Positions 35,568 to 45,772 of a stretch of DNA of 64,000 nt are shown here, piece after piece. A program made the translations under genes and the position numbers. The DNA is from Halpernia frigidisoli. GTDB lineage: Bacteria > Bacteroidota > Bacteroidia > Flavobacteriales > Weeksellaceae. Location of the stretch: contig NZ_FOQT01000001.1 of NCBI RefSeq assembly GCF_900113805.1, positions 620,001-684,000 on the forward strand. Reading direction: 5' to 3'. The notes below the pieces were generated by a model that saw only the letters and a program-made list of their open reading frames with translations, was not told the DNA's origin and did no database searches. The stretch's first letter is position 1; every line of letters starts with the position of its first letter.

Positions 35568-35865
35568 GTGATAATGCGAAAAATTACCGGTTTTTTTTTG
35601 ATTGCCCGTCTTAAATTGGGACAATAATGTTTTTTTGTTAAACGTTTGTTTAATTTTTTGTTAAATTACAATAAAATTGCTTAAAATTTGTCAAAGAAAT
35701 AGTGGTGAGTGCAACCGATTAACTAGTCCTGTCGTACTTTTTAGCGCTTGGTTTTAAAAAACTGATGTGAAATCTAAATTAATTTTATAATAACAAGATA
35801 TTAATTAAATTTGAAAAGTATCTAAATAAGATATATAACATAATTAATCCATAAATTTATTTTTT
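35568..35865 (+). promoter_or_regulatory. upstream region of the starch-utilisation locus
   Basis: About 300 bases without a gene. TTAAACGTTTGTTTAA at 35638-35653 holds the perfect palindrome AAACGTTT with a central CG, the usual look of a LacI-family operator. About 35 bases downstream, CTTAAAATTTGTC (near 35678-35690) is a near match to the -7 element with one extra base. The rest is AT-rich with no ORF. No regulator gene is present in the locus. The operator call is inference from symmetry and position only. Confidence 0.35.
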
Positions 35866-38586
35866 GTGAAAAGCTATAACACAATTTTAAAGATCGCACC
35901 TGCATTTTTATTGTTCGGATCAATATTAAGTGCTCAAACAACTGATTCAGTCGGTACAAAAAAGATTGAAGAAGTAGTTCTTATTGGCTACGGAAAACAG
36001 AAAAAATCTGATGTTACAGGATCTATTACTTCCATTACATCAAAAGATTTTAACGGTGGAGCAACTTCGCCAGCACAACTTATTCAGGGGAAAACGCCTG
36101 GTGTGCAAATTACAACTAACAGTGGTGCTCCGGGCGCAGGTTCTTCCATTAGAATTCGTGGTGGTTCCAGTTTAAACGGCAGCAATTCTCCTTTAATAGT
36201 TATTGACGGAGTTCCACAGGATTTCTCAGGTATCAGTGGTGCAGCTGATCCATTATCATTAATTAATCCAAACGATATTGCATCCTTCGATATATTAAAA
36301 GATGCTTCTGCAACTGCTATTTATGGTAACAGAGCGTCAAATGGTGTAATTTTAATTACAACAAAAAAAGGAACTTCAGGAAAACTGAAAGTTAATTTTT
36401 CTACTCTGGCATCAGTTTCTGAAAAAATGGGCAATGTAGATGTATTAAACGCCGATGATTACCGCGCTTTTATCAATCAATATGCGACACCTACTTACAA
36501 AGCAAGATTAGGAAATTCTGATACCAACTGGCAGGATAAAATTTATCAACAAGCGTGGGGAACTGACAATAACCTGGCTCTTTCCGGTGGTTTAAAATGG
36601 TTGCCATACAGATTGTCTTTAGGATATAATGAGCAAAATGGTATCGTAAGAACAAATTCTTTTAAAAGATCAGCGATTGGTTTGAACTTAAATCCAGTAT
36701 TATTTGATAAACATTTAAAAATTGATGTTAGTTTAAAAGGAACTTATACTGACAACAGATTTGTTGATGGTGGTGTTATTCCTACAGCGATTTTATTTGA
36801 TCCTACACAAAGCGTTTATTCAGGAAACAATAATTTTGGCGGCTATTATGAAAATCTTTTAAATGGTGGTTTAAATGTGAATGGAACGGCGAACCCGCTT
36901 TCTACATTAATGGCGATTCATGACGTGACATCTGTTTATAGAGGTTTAGGAAATATCCAGCTTGATTATAAAGTTCACTTTTTACCAGATTTACATGTTA
37001 ATGTAAATGCGGGCTACGATTATTCTAAAGGTGAAGGTAGAAAAACAGTTGATGCAAATTTACGTGCAGGATTTTTTAACAAAGGAAGCATCACGGAATT
37101 CACACAAGAAAAAAAGAATAAATTATTAGAAACTTACTTAAGTTACGTAAAGACTATTTCTGCAATTAATACTAATATAGATTTAACAGCAGGTTATTCT
37201 TACCAGGATTTTGAAACTATTAGTCCCGGAGGTACAACTTTCTTAGGAAATGCGGCTCCAACAACAAATCCGGATTTCTCAACAGGTTACACTTTACTTT
37301 CATTTTATGGTAGAGGTATTTTTACTGTTGCTGATAAATATATTTTATCTGCATCTGTGAGAAGAGATGGTTCATCAAGATTTTTTAATGGAACAAGAGA
37401 TAATATCTACGGTGTTTTCCCAAGTGTTTCCGGTGCGTGGAAAATTAACGATGAAAATTTCTTAAAAGATAATAGAGTTGTAAGTACATTAAAACTGAGA
37501 GCAGGTTACGGAGAAACAGGTAATCAAGAAGTTGGATCTGATTTTCCTGCCTTTGCTAAATATAATTTAAGTGGAAATGGTGCACAATATCAGTTTGGAA
37601 GCACTTATTATTTCTTTTACAGACCAGAAATTTATAACCCAAATCTTACCTGGGAAACAACAACTACAAAAAATTTAGGTCTTGATTTTGGCTTTTTAAA
37701 GGAAAGAATAACGGGTTCTGTTGATATTTATCAAAAAGATACAAAAGATCTTCTGGTTGATTCACCAATCGCGGCAGGTGATTTAAGTAACCGTAATTTA
37801 CTAAATGTAGGAAATTCTCAAAATAAAGGAATCGAAGGTTCAATAAATTTCGTACCTGTTAAAAAAGAGAACTTAAGTTGGGAAATTGGTTTTAATGCAA
37901 CACATTTTAATCCTATTGTGACAAAATTACTGGAAAGATCCGATGCAACATTTAATATTCCTCAAGGAGGAATATCCGGAGGCGTGGGCAATACTGTGCA
38001 GGCACATGCAGTAGGATTTAATCCATATTCTTTTTACTTATATCAGCAGGTTTATGATGGTAGCGGAAATCCAATAGACGGCGTTTACGCAGACAGAAAT
38101 GGTGATGGAAATATCACAGCTGCGGATAAATACTATTATAAATCTACAACACCGGATGCAATTTTAGGATTCAACACGAAATTAGTCTATAAAGATTGGG
38201 ATTTCGGTATGAGCGGACGTGCAGTTTTAGGCAATTATGTTTATAACAATGCTGCTTCAAATAGTTCCATAGCTGCAGCGACTACTAATGATTATTTACA
38301 AAACGTTTATTCTACGACGCCTCAGTACAAATTCCAAAACTCTCAGTTTTTCTCTGATATTTTCGTAGAAAATGCTTCTTTCTTTAGATTGGATAATGTT
38401 AACATTGGGTATAATTTTAAAAACTTTTTGTCAACGCAAAGTAATATGAGAATCTATGCAATGGCGCAAAATGTTTTTGTAATCAGCAAATATACAGGAG
38501 TAGATCCGGAGGTTTTTAGTGGTATCGACAATGGTTACTATCAGTTACCTCACGTTTATTCATTAGGATTTAATTTTCAATTTTAA
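35866..38586 (+). CDS. SusC/RagA family TonB-linked outer-membrane transporter
   Basis: Outer-membrane TonB-dependent channel for maltodextrin import, working with the SusD-like lipoprotein next door. It has 906 residues from a GTG start; no ATG fits, and the signal peptide (KIAPAFLLFGSILSAQ) begins right after it. It lacks the N-terminal carboxypeptidase-like domain of many SusC proteins and starts directly with a TonB-box-like EEVVLIGYGKQKKSDVTGSI and the plug domain (SIRIRGGSSLNG, LKDASATAIYG). A 22-strand barrel follows. Its place before susD, GH97 and GH13 genes gives the starch assignment. Confidence 0.93.
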   Translation: MKSYNTILKIAPAFLLFGSILSAQTTDSVGTKKIEEVVLIGYGKQKKSDVTGSITSITSKDFNGGATSPAQLIQGKTPGVQITTNSGAPGAGSSIRIRGGSSLNGSNSPLIVIDGVPQDFSGISGAADPLSLINPNDIASFDILKDASATAIYGNRASNGVILITTKKGTSGKLKVNFSTLASVSEKMGNVDVLNADDYRAFINQYATPTYKARLGNSDTNWQDKIYQQAWGTDNNLALSGGLKWLPYRLSLGYNEQNGIVRTNSFKRSAIGLNLNPVLFDKHLKIDVSLKGTYTDNRFVDGGVIPTAILFDPTQSVYSGNNNFGGYYENLLNGGLNVNGTANPLSTLMAIHDVTSVYRGLGNIQLDYKVHFLPDLHVNVNAGYDYSKGEGRKTVDANLRAGFFNKGSITEFTQEKKNKLLETYLSYVKTISAINTNIDLTAGYSYQDFETISPGGTTFLGNAAPTTNPDFSTGYTLLSFYGRGIFTVADKYILSASVRRDGSSRFFNGTRDNIYGVFPSVSGAWKINDENFLKDNRVVSTLKLRAGYGETGNQEVGSDFPAFAKYNLSGNGAQYQFGSTYYFFYRPEIYNPNLTWETTTTKNLGLDFGFLKERITGSVDIYQKDTKDLLVDSPIAAGDLSNRNLLNVGNSQNKGIEGSINFVPVKKENLSWEIGFNATHFNPIVTKLLERSDATFNIPQGGISGGVGNTVQAHAVGFNPYSFYLYQQVYDGSGNPIDGVYADRNGDGNITAADKYYYKSTTPDAILGFNTKLVYKDWDFGMSGRAVLGNYVYNNAASNSSIAAATTNDYLQNVYSTTPQYKFQNSQFFSDIFVENASFFRLDNVNIGYNFKNFLSTQSNMRIYAMAQNVFVISKYTGVDPEVFSGIDNGYYQLPHVYSLGFNFQF

Positions 38587-38603
38587 TTAAAAGTACTTAT
38601 ATA

Positions 38604-40202
38604 ATGAAATCAAATAAAATAAAATTTAGAGGTATAGTTACTGCATGTTCTGCAGTGGCCTTGCTTTCGCTTGGTTCTTGTGTGAAAGATCTTGAAAGAG
38701 AGCCGATCACTGATGTAACTTCAGCAAGTGTATTTGCAGATTTTGCAAACTATCCTAATGCCTTGGCTAAACTATATGGCGGTATCGCTGTTGGTGGACA
38801 GTCCGGTGGTGATGGAAGTCCTGATGTTGCAGGTATTGACGGAGGTTTTTCCAATTACATGAGACAAATGTACACTATGAATGTACTTACTACTGATGAA
38901 GCGGTAATTGCGTGGAATGATGGTACATTACAGACAATGCATAAAATGACCTGGGATTCTTCAAATGAATTTATCGGCGCCATTTATTACCGTATTTTTA
39001 CTGAGATCGCATTTTGTAATGAGTTTCTTCGAAATACGACTGATGCAAAATTAGCTTCAAATAATATTTCTGGTGACAATCTTGCAAAAGCGAAAGTAAT
39101 GCGTGCAGAAGCAAGATTTATTAGAGCACAATCATACGAAAATGCCTTGGATCTTTTTGGAAATGTACCTTTTCTTACAGAAGAAAATTTACCAGGTTCT
39201 ACGACGCCACCAGCGGCGATCAAAAGAGCAGATCTTTTTAAATATGTAGAATCAGAACTTATTGCTTGTTCAGCTGAAATGTCTGCACCAAAAACCGGAG
39301 ACTATGGAAGAGCAAACGCAGGTGCTGCTTATGCGCTTTTAGCAAGACTTTATTTAAATGCAAAAGTTTACACAGGAACTGATAGAAATACAGACTGTAT
39401 CACTTACTGTAATAAAGTAATATCTGCAGGTTATTCCTTAAAACCTGTTTATGGACAATTATTTTTAGCAGATAATGATAAAAGTAATAACGAGCAGATT
39501 TTTTCTGTAAACTATGATGGAATCCGTACACAAACTTATGGTGGGTCAACTTATATGGTGCATGCATCTATCGGAGGTTCAATGCCTGCAAGTCAGTTTG
39601 GTGTGAATGGAGGATGGGGTGGTCTTCGTACTACAAGATCATTCGTAGATCTTTTCCCGGCAAATGGATCTGATAAAAGAGGAAATTTTTACACAGACGG
39701 ACAAAGTAAAGAAATCAAAGATTTGTCTACTTTCACGGATGGTTATGCTTTCATTAAATACAAAAATGTTACATCTGCAAACGTACCAGGTTCAGACAAT
39801 GCTGGAAATTTTGTTGATACAGATATTCCATTATACCGATTAGCAGATATTTATTTAATGTACGCAGAAGCAACATTAAGAGGTGGAGCAGGTGGAAATG
39901 TAGGAACAGCTTTAGGTTATGTAAATGCATTAAGACAAAGAGCTTACGGAAATGCTTCAGGTAATGTTGCAAGTATTGATCTAAACTTTATACTGGACGA
40001 AAGAGCACGTGAATTAAGCTGGGAATTTACCAGAAGAACAGATTTAATCCGTTTCGGTAAATTTACTACTGCTGCATATCTATGGCCATGGAAAGGTGGT
40101 GTTCAGGAAGGAAAAGCAGTAGAGTCTTACAGAGATTTATTCCCTATTCCAGCTAAAGATATTATCGCAAATTCAAATTTGGTTCAAAACCCAGGCTATT
40201 AA
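38604..40202 (+). CDS. SusD/RagB family surface glycan-binding lipoprotein
   Basis: Surface lipoprotein that caps the SusC channel and binds glycan. It has 532 residues. The signal peptide ends in LGSC (about residue 24). The helical TPR-like core is recognisable by AKVMRAEARFIRAQSYENALDLFGNVPF, GRANAGAAYALLARLYLNAKVY and, near the end, PLYRLADIYLMYAEA with LDERARELSWEFTRRTDLIRFGKF, all SusD hallmarks. It starts 17 bases after the susC stop, so one transcript is very likely. Confidence 0.95.
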   Translation: MKSNKIKFRGIVTACSAVALLSLGSCVKDLEREPITDVTSASVFADFANYPNALAKLYGGIAVGGQSGGDGSPDVAGIDGGFSNYMRQMYTMNVLTTDEAVIAWNDGTLQTMHKMTWDSSNEFIGAIYYRIFTEIAFCNEFLRNTTDAKLASNNISGDNLAKAKVMRAEARFIRAQSYENALDLFGNVPFLTEENLPGSTTPPAAIKRADLFKYVESELIACSAEMSAPKTGDYGRANAGAAYALLARLYLNAKVYTGTDRNTDCITYCNKVISAGYSLKPVYGQLFLADNDKSNNEQIFSVNYDGIRTQTYGGSTYMVHASIGGSMPASQFGVNGGWGGLRTTRSFVDLFPANGSDKRGNFYTDGQSKEIKDLSTFTDGYAFIKYKNVTSANVPGSDNAGNFVDTDIPLYRLADIYLMYAEATLRGGAGGNVGTALGYVNALRQRAYGNASGNVASIDLNFILDERARELSWEFTRRTDLIRFGKFTTAAYLWPWKGGVQEGKAVESYRDLFPIPAKDIIANSNLVQNPGY

Positions 40203-40221
40203 AAATAAAACTCAAAATAAT

Positions 40222-41253
40222 ATGAAAAATATTTTAAAATTTAGTTTTGTTGCATTGATCAGTTTCTTACTTTTCTCCTGCACGAAAAACGAAGATTTGG
40301 CAATGTTGACAACAACTACGCCTGGATCTTTAACAAGCAGTAAATCTGCAATAGTTCTAACTAAAGAAACTGCCGCAACTAATGCAGTAACTTTTAAATG
40401 GACTAATCCTAATGCTGGAACTTCAGTTGCTTATACTAATCAATTGCAGTTTGCTGTAAAAGGAACTAATTTTGCAAATCCAAAAACTGTTGATTTAGAT
40501 AAAGGCGTAAATACTGTATCTTATAATGTGCAGGATTTTAACGCCGTAATGCTAAATTTAGGTTTGCCTTTAGATGGTACAAAAACAGATGTAGAAGCAA
40601 GAATTAAATCTACCGTTTATTCATTAGACGGTTCTGCTACTTCATTACCAGCTCCAACTTTTTCTCCGGCTATTAATTTAACAGTCACACCTTATGCTTT
40701 GATATCTTACCTTTATGCAGTTGGTGCATTTCAAGGTTGGAATATCGGTGCTGCACAGCCTTTGGTTTCTGCAACCAGTAATGGTGTTTATGTAGGTTAC
40801 TTAAAATTCACTGATGCAAATTCAGAATTTTTAGTAGTTCCTGTTTTAGGAAGCTATGACAATAAGTTTGGTTCAAATGATAATGTTCATTTGATTAAAA
40901 ACGGAGGTGATAATTTAAAAGCAGTAAATGCTGGTTACCAAAAAATAACGGTTGATACCAATCTTCTTACTTTCGGTCTTGCACCTTATGCAATGGGAAT
41001 TGCAGGAAGTGGAACTCCTGGAGGATGGGATGAAAACGCAGCTGATATTCCGATGGCTTATAATTTTACTACTCAAAAATGGACAGCAACCGCAACTTTT
41101 AATGCGGGAGAAATTAAATTCAGAACTAACAGAAAATGGACTGAAAACTATGGTGGTTCAAACGGTACTATTTCTGGCGATAACATTGCAGTTACAGCAG
41201 GATTACATACTGTGACACTTGATTTAGTTAATCAAAAATATACTGTTAATTAA
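40222..41253 (+). CDS. SusE-like starch-binding outer-membrane lipoprotein
   Basis: A 343-residue lipoprotein (lipobox FSC, about Cys20). The N-terminal part (about 25-150) has the SusE domain pattern: SAIVLTKETAATNAVTFKWTNPN, VDLDKGVNTVSYNVQDFNAVML and DVEARIKSTV. The C-terminal half holds two related beta-sandwich segments (GAFQGWNIGAAQPL and PGGWDENAADIPM) like the starch-binding modules of SusE and SusF. No catalytic site is expected. It starts 19 bases after susD. A terminator-like hairpin follows it, which could set its level above that of the enzymes downstream. Confidence 0.88.
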   Translation: MKNILKFSFVALISFLLFSCTKNEDLAMLTTTTPGSLTSSKSAIVLTKETAATNAVTFKWTNPNAGTSVAYTNQLQFAVKGTNFANPKTVDLDKGVNTVSYNVQDFNAVMLNLGLPLDGTKTDVEARIKSTVYSLDGSATSLPAPTFSPAINLTVTPYALISYLYAVGAFQGWNIGAAQPLVSATSNGVYVGYLKFTDANSEFLVVPVLGSYDNKFGSNDNVHLIKNGGDNLKAVNAGYQKITVDTNLLTFGLAPYAMGIAGSGTPGGWDENAADIPMAYNFTTQKWTATATFNAGEIKFRTNRKWTENYGGSNGTISGDNIAVTAGLHTVTLDLVNQKYTVN

Positions 41254-41277
41254 AATATTGACTATATTTTAACATAA

Positions 41278-41307
41278 AACTGTTGCTTTTCAGCAGCAGT
41301 TTTTTTA
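41278..41307 (+). terminator. terminator-like hairpin between SusE and GH97 genes
   Basis: ACTGTTGC, loop TTTTCA, GCAGCAGT, then seven T residues. It lies within the locus, 27 bases before the GH97 ATG. Confidence 0.8.
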
Positions 41308-41333
41308 TTTTTAAACATTAACAAAAAACTTTT

Positions 41334-43490
41334 ATGAAAATATTTAAAATAAGTGGCTTAGCCCTAATTCTTGCAGGCTTTTCTTTGAGCGCTCAGTCCT
41401 TAAAATCCCCCGATGGAAAATTCGAAATGGATTTTAATTTAAAAAGTGGAGTTGCTTACTACAATTTAAAACTAAATAATAAAATTGTTGTAGAAGATTC
41501 AAAATTAGGACTTGAATTACTCAAAGATGGCGATATTCAGTTTGCTTCAGAATTGGAAAGCAAAAATAACCCGGGCAAAAATCTAAATTCAGGATTTGTA
41601 AAAACAGACGAAAAAAGAGATTCAAAAAACGAAACCTGGCAACCGGTTTTAGGAGAGAAAAAAAATTATATTAATAATTATAATGAATTGGCTGTTACTT
41701 TAAATCAAACCGCAAACGACCGAAGCATTGTTATCAAATTTCGATTATTTAATGATGGACTTGGTTTTAGATATGAATTTCCACAGCAGAAAAATTTAAA
41801 TTATTTTGTCATTAAAGAAGAAGATTCCGAAATTAATTTTCCTACAGACATGAAAGCGTGGTGGCTTGCCGGAGATTATGATTCTGAGGAATACCAAACG
41901 CAAACTTCTAATATTTCAGAAATTCCAAAACTTTGGCCAACAAGTTATGACGGTAATGCGTCGCAAGCATTAATTAAAAATGGCGTTCAGATGCCTTTAA
42001 TGCTAAAAAAAGAAGGTAAAGAACCATTATATATTAATCTTTCAGAAGCAGCATTAATTAATTATTCCGCTGCCAATTTAGAAGTTGACGCAAAAGAATT
42101 TAGTTTTAAAACGCATTTAACACCCGATGCGCAGGGAGCGAAAGGTTATATTCAAACACCTTCCGTTACGCCTTGGCGAACAATTATTGTCTCTCCAAAA
42201 GCCGAAGAAGTCCTGGCTTCAAAAATGATTTTTAACTTAAATGAACCCACAAGACTAAAAGACACTTCCTGGATTCATCCAACCAAATTCATGGGCGTTT
42301 GGTGGGAAATGATCATCGGGAAATCAAACTGGTCTTATTCAACTGCCGTAAATGTTCACATTGGTGAAACAGATTTTACGAAATTAACACCAAATGGAAA
42401 ACACGCCGCAAACAATGATAAAGTAAAACAATACATCGATTTTGCTGCGAAAAATGGTTTTGATGCCATTCTTGTAGAAGGTTGGAATACCGGTTGGGAA
42501 GATTGGTTTGGTCACAGCAAAGAATTTGTTTTCGATTTCATCACACCTTATCCGGATTTTGATTTGCCAATGTTAAATGATTACGCACATGGAAAAGGCA
42601 TAAAAATCATTATGCACCACGAAACCTCAGGATCTGCTGCAAATTATGAAAGATGGGCGCCCAAAGCATTCGATTTAATGAACAAATACGGTTATGATGC
42701 TGTCAAAACAGGTTACGTTGGAAATATCATTCCGCGTGGCGAGCACCATTATTCTCAATGGACAATCAATCATTACCAAAGAATTGTAGATCTTGCCGCA
42801 GAACATAAAATTATGATCGATTCCCACGAATCAATTCGTCCGACAGGTTTAAACAGAACTTATCCAAACTGGATCGCTGCGGAAGCTGCGCGTGGAACTG
42901 AATTTGAGGCATTTGGCGGAAATAATCCCGATCACCAAACCATTTTACCTTTTACCAGATACATGGGTGGACCGATGGATTACACGCCCGGAATTTTTCA
43001 AACAAAACTGGATTATTACTTTCCCGGAGACAAACGTTTTGTGAAAACTACTTTGGCAAAACAGTTGGCTCTGTACGTTGTGATGTATTCACCCTTACAA
43101 ATGGCTGCCGATTTACCGGAAAATTATGAAAGACACATGGACGCTTTTCAGTTCATCAAAGACGTCGCATTAGATTGGGATGATTCGAAAATTTTGTTCG
43201 CAGAACCAGGCGATTATATTCACACCGCAAGAAAAGCAAAAGGCACCGACAATTGGTTCGTAGGCGGAATTACCGATGAAAACGCAAGAGATTACACCAT
43301 CGATTTTTCATTTTTAGATCCAAATAAAAAATACGAAGCAACCGTTTACGAAGATGGAAAAGACGCAGATTACATTAATACTCCGCAATCTTACCACATT
43401 TATAAAAAAATAATTACCAGCAGAACAAAATTGCCAATGCATCTTGTAAGAAGCGGTGGTTACGCGATTTCTGTGAAACCATTTAAATAA
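41334..43490 (+). CDS. glycoside hydrolase family 97 alpha-glucosidase (SusB-like)
   Basis: Calcium-dependent alpha-glucoside hydrolase acting on maltodextrins in the periplasm. It has 718 residues, normal for GH97. The signal peptide is SGLALILAGFSLSAQS. It has an N-terminal beta-supersandwich (about 25-300) and a catalytic barrel starting around WIHPTKFMGVWWEMI. The acidic residues expected at the active site are in IKIIMHHETSG and MIDSHESIRPTGLNRTYPN, which fits the inverting SusB type. A C-terminal beta domain follows. It may be transcribed by read-through of the preceding hairpin. Confidence 0.95.
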   Translation: MKIFKISGLALILAGFSLSAQSLKSPDGKFEMDFNLKSGVAYYNLKLNNKIVVEDSKLGLELLKDGDIQFASELESKNNPGKNLNSGFVKTDEKRDSKNETWQPVLGEKKNYINNYNELAVTLNQTANDRSIVIKFRLFNDGLGFRYEFPQQKNLNYFVIKEEDSEINFPTDMKAWWLAGDYDSEEYQTQTSNISEIPKLWPTSYDGNASQALIKNGVQMPLMLKKEGKEPLYINLSEAALINYSAANLEVDAKEFSFKTHLTPDAQGAKGYIQTPSVTPWRTIIVSPKAEEVLASKMIFNLNEPTRLKDTSWIHPTKFMGVWWEMIIGKSNWSYSTAVNVHIGETDFTKLTPNGKHAANNDKVKQYIDFAAKNGFDAILVEGWNTGWEDWFGHSKEFVFDFITPYPDFDLPMLNDYAHGKGIKIIMHHETSGSAANYERWAPKAFDLMNKYGYDAVKTGYVGNIIPRGEHHYSQWTINHYQRIVDLAAEHKIMIDSHESIRPTGLNRTYPNWIAAEAARGTEFEAFGGNNPDHQTILPFTRYMGGPMDYTPGIFQTKLDYYFPGDKRFVKTTLAKQLALYVVMYSPLQMAADLPENYERHMDAFQFIKDVALDWDDSKILFAEPGDYIHTARKAKGTDNWFVGGITDENARDYTIDFSFLDPNKKYEATVYEDGKDADYINTPQSYHIYKKIITSRTKLPMHLVRSGGYAISVKPFK

Positions 43491-43500
43491 AAACTAATAC

Positions 43501-43551
43501 ACTTTGTCGATGTTTTAAAGCGCAGAATCTTACTTTGACAAAGTTTTTTTA
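43501..43551 (+). terminator. terminator-like hairpin after the GH97 gene
   Basis: ACTTTGTC and GACAAAGT arms separated by 28 bases, followed by a T run. The large loop makes it weaker than the one at 41278. Confidence 0.55.
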
Positions 43552-43569
43552 ATTTATTAAATTAATCTC

Positions 43570-43866
43570 ATGGATTTTTATTTTGCTATTTTAGAATTTA
43601 TTGTTTTCCTCGCATTTTCATTATGGGTATTAAAAATATTTAAGAAAGATAATTATTTTTATCTAAAATTTTTCGGCTATATCATTCTTAGTTTTTTATT
43701 TATGCTTACTTCTCCAGAATTAATGAGGGAATTAAATGTAAAAAATTATTTTTTTGAAAATCCTTTAGTCTTAATAGTCGGACCTATATATTGGTTAATA
43801 TTTTTGATAGTAATTATTTATGGTATAATTAGAAAAATTAAGTTTATTAAAAAGTCAAAAATATAA
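43570..43866 (+). CDS. unknown small membrane protein
   Basis: A 98-residue, very hydrophobic protein with three predicted membrane helices (FYFAILEFIVFLAFSLWVL, FFGYIILSFLFMLTS, LIVGPIYWLIFLIVIIYGI) and a basic tail. No family is recognised. It ends 1 base before the GH13 start codon, so the two are likely coupled. A link to sugar use is suggested only by position. Its lower GC than the flanking enzymes could reflect a membrane protein or recent gain. Confidence 0.6.
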   Translation: MDFYFAILEFIVFLAFSLWVLKIFKKDNYFYLKFFGYIILSFLFMLTSPELMRELNVKNYFFENPLVLIVGPIYWLIFLIVIIYGIIRKIKFIKKSKI

Positions 43867-43867
43867 A

Positions 43868-45736
43868 ATGAAAAAATTCCTTCTATTTCTCATCCTAATT
43901 TCCACATTCTCTTTTGCCCAAAAAACATTAGATAGAGTAGAACCGCCATTTTGGTGGCACGATATGAAAAACCCAGAAGTGCAAATTTTGCTTTACGGAA
44001 AAGACATTGCCACGAAAAATATCGAACTTTCCGACGGTATAAAAATCGAAAAATTAGAAAAAGTTGAAAACCCAAATTATGTTTTTTTAACTTTAAATAC
44101 ATCCGAAATAAAATCAGATCAATTTAAGATCAATGTTCTCGAATGCAAAAAAAATGTCGGTAATTACAACTATCAATTAAAAAACAGGAAATCAAATTCA
44201 GCCGACAGAAAATCTTACACTTCTTCGGATGTTGTCTATTTAATTATGCCCGACAGATTTGCAAACGGTGATGAAAAAAATGACTCCAGACCAGAATTGA
44301 TAGAAAGGGTCAACCGGGCGGCACCAAACGGTCGTCATGGTGGCGATTTGCAGGGAATTATTAATCATTTGGATTACTTAAAAAAATTAGGCGTAACCTC
44401 GCTTTGGCTTACTCCCGTCAATGAAGATAACGAAAAAAGCTACAGTTATCACGGTTATGCCCAAACTGATCTATACAAAATTGACGGCAGATATGGAACC
44501 AATGAACAATACTCAAAACTATCTGCGGAATTAAAATCCCGGGATATGAAACTCATTCAGGACGTGGTAACCAACCATTGGGGAATTTCAGATTGGATTA
44601 TTCAGGATTTACCGTCAAAAGACTGGATCCATCAATTTACAAAAGGTGAAGGAAAATATGGTTTCAAAAGATCAAACTATCAAACCAGTACGCAATTCGA
44701 CACCAATGCCTCAGATATTGATAAAAAAACTGCGTTGGATGGTTGGTTTGATACCACAATGCCGGATTTAAATCAATCAAATCCATTTGTTTTAAATTAT
44801 CTGACTCAGAATTCAATTTGGTGGATAGAATCTGCGGATTTAGACGGTTTGCGTGTAGATACTTATCCATTTAATGATAAAGAAACTCTTGCAAAATGGG
44901 GGAAATCTATCACGGACGAATATCCGAATTTTAATATTGTAGGTGAAACATGGATGCAAACGCCGCCGGAAATTGCGTTTTGGCAGAAAAATTCTAAAAT
45001 CGGGGACATAGAAAATTTTAATTCGAATCTTCCTTCAGTAATGGATTTTAGTTTATTTTTCACAATGCCAAAAGCGTTCGATGTTAAAGATACTTCTAAT
45101 AAAAGTATGTTAAAATTATACGAATCCTTCTCAAACGATTTTCTTTATCCAGACATTAATAATCTTCTTGTCTTTTTTGAAAACCATGATACCAATCGCT
45201 GGAATGAGATTTTTAATGGCGATATCAGATATTATAAAATGGCAATGGGTTTAATTTCAACAGTTCGTGGGATTCCACAGATTTATTATGGTTCAGAACT
45301 TGGAATGCGGGGCAACAAAGACAAATTGGGCGATTCAGATATTCGCCGTGATTTTCCGGGAGGTTGGAAAAATGACAAACAAAATGCCTTTGATCCTAAA
45401 ACACAAACTGCTTCTCAAAAGGATTTTTACGATTTCACCTCAAAACTATTAAACTGGAGAAAGGATGAAACTGTTATTCACACTGGAAAGACCAAACATT
45501 ATGTACCGGAAAATAACGTTTACGTTTATTTTAGATATGATGCAGAAAATGCTGTAATGGTCGTCATTAATAATAATGAAAAAGCTCAAAATTTAGATTT
45601 AGATCGTTTTGCAGAATCACTTCAAAATTATTCAGCTGGTAAAGATGCAATTACCGATAAATCCTATCAATTATCGCCAAATTCAAAATTAAATATTGAG
45701 CCAAAATCAATTTTAATTTTAGATTTAAAAAAGTAA
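43868..45736 (+). CDS. glycoside hydrolase family 13 alpha-amylase/neopullulanase (SusA-like)
   Basis: Periplasmic enzyme cutting alpha-1,4-glucans into short maltodextrins. It has 622 residues with signal peptide MKKFLLFLILISTFSFAQ. An N-terminal cyclomaltodextrinase-type beta domain (about 20-120, PPFWWHDMKNPEVQ) comes first, then the TIM barrel: nucleophile Asp in DGLRVDTYP, acid/base Glu in IVGETWMQ and the third Asp in FENHDTNRW. A C-terminal beta domain ends the protein. With GH97 it forms the hydrolytic pair of the locus. Confidence 0.95.
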   Translation: MKKFLLFLILISTFSFAQKTLDRVEPPFWWHDMKNPEVQILLYGKDIATKNIELSDGIKIEKLEKVENPNYVFLTLNTSEIKSDQFKINVLECKKNVGNYNYQLKNRKSNSADRKSYTSSDVVYLIMPDRFANGDEKNDSRPELIERVNRAAPNGRHGGDLQGIINHLDYLKKLGVTSLWLTPVNEDNEKSYSYHGYAQTDLYKIDGRYGTNEQYSKLSAELKSRDMKLIQDVVTNHWGISDWIIQDLPSKDWIHQFTKGEGKYGFKRSNYQTSTQFDTNASDIDKKTALDGWFDTTMPDLNQSNPFVLNYLTQNSIWWIESADLDGLRVDTYPFNDKETLAKWGKSITDEYPNFNIVGETWMQTPPEIAFWQKNSKIGDIENFNSNLPSVMDFSLFFTMPKAFDVKDTSNKSMLKLYESFSNDFLYPDINNLLVFFENHDTNRWNEIFNGDIRYYKMAMGLISTVRGIPQIYYGSELGMRGNKDKLGDSDIRRDFPGGWKNDKQNAFDPKTQTASQKDFYDFTSKLLNWRKDETVIHTGKTKHYVPENNVYVYFRYDAENAVMVVINNNEKAQNLDLDRFAESLQNYSAGKDAITDKSYQLSPNSKLNIEPKSILILDLKK

Positions 45737-45772
45737 ACGAAAATTTAATTATATTTAATAAAAGTTTTCTAA

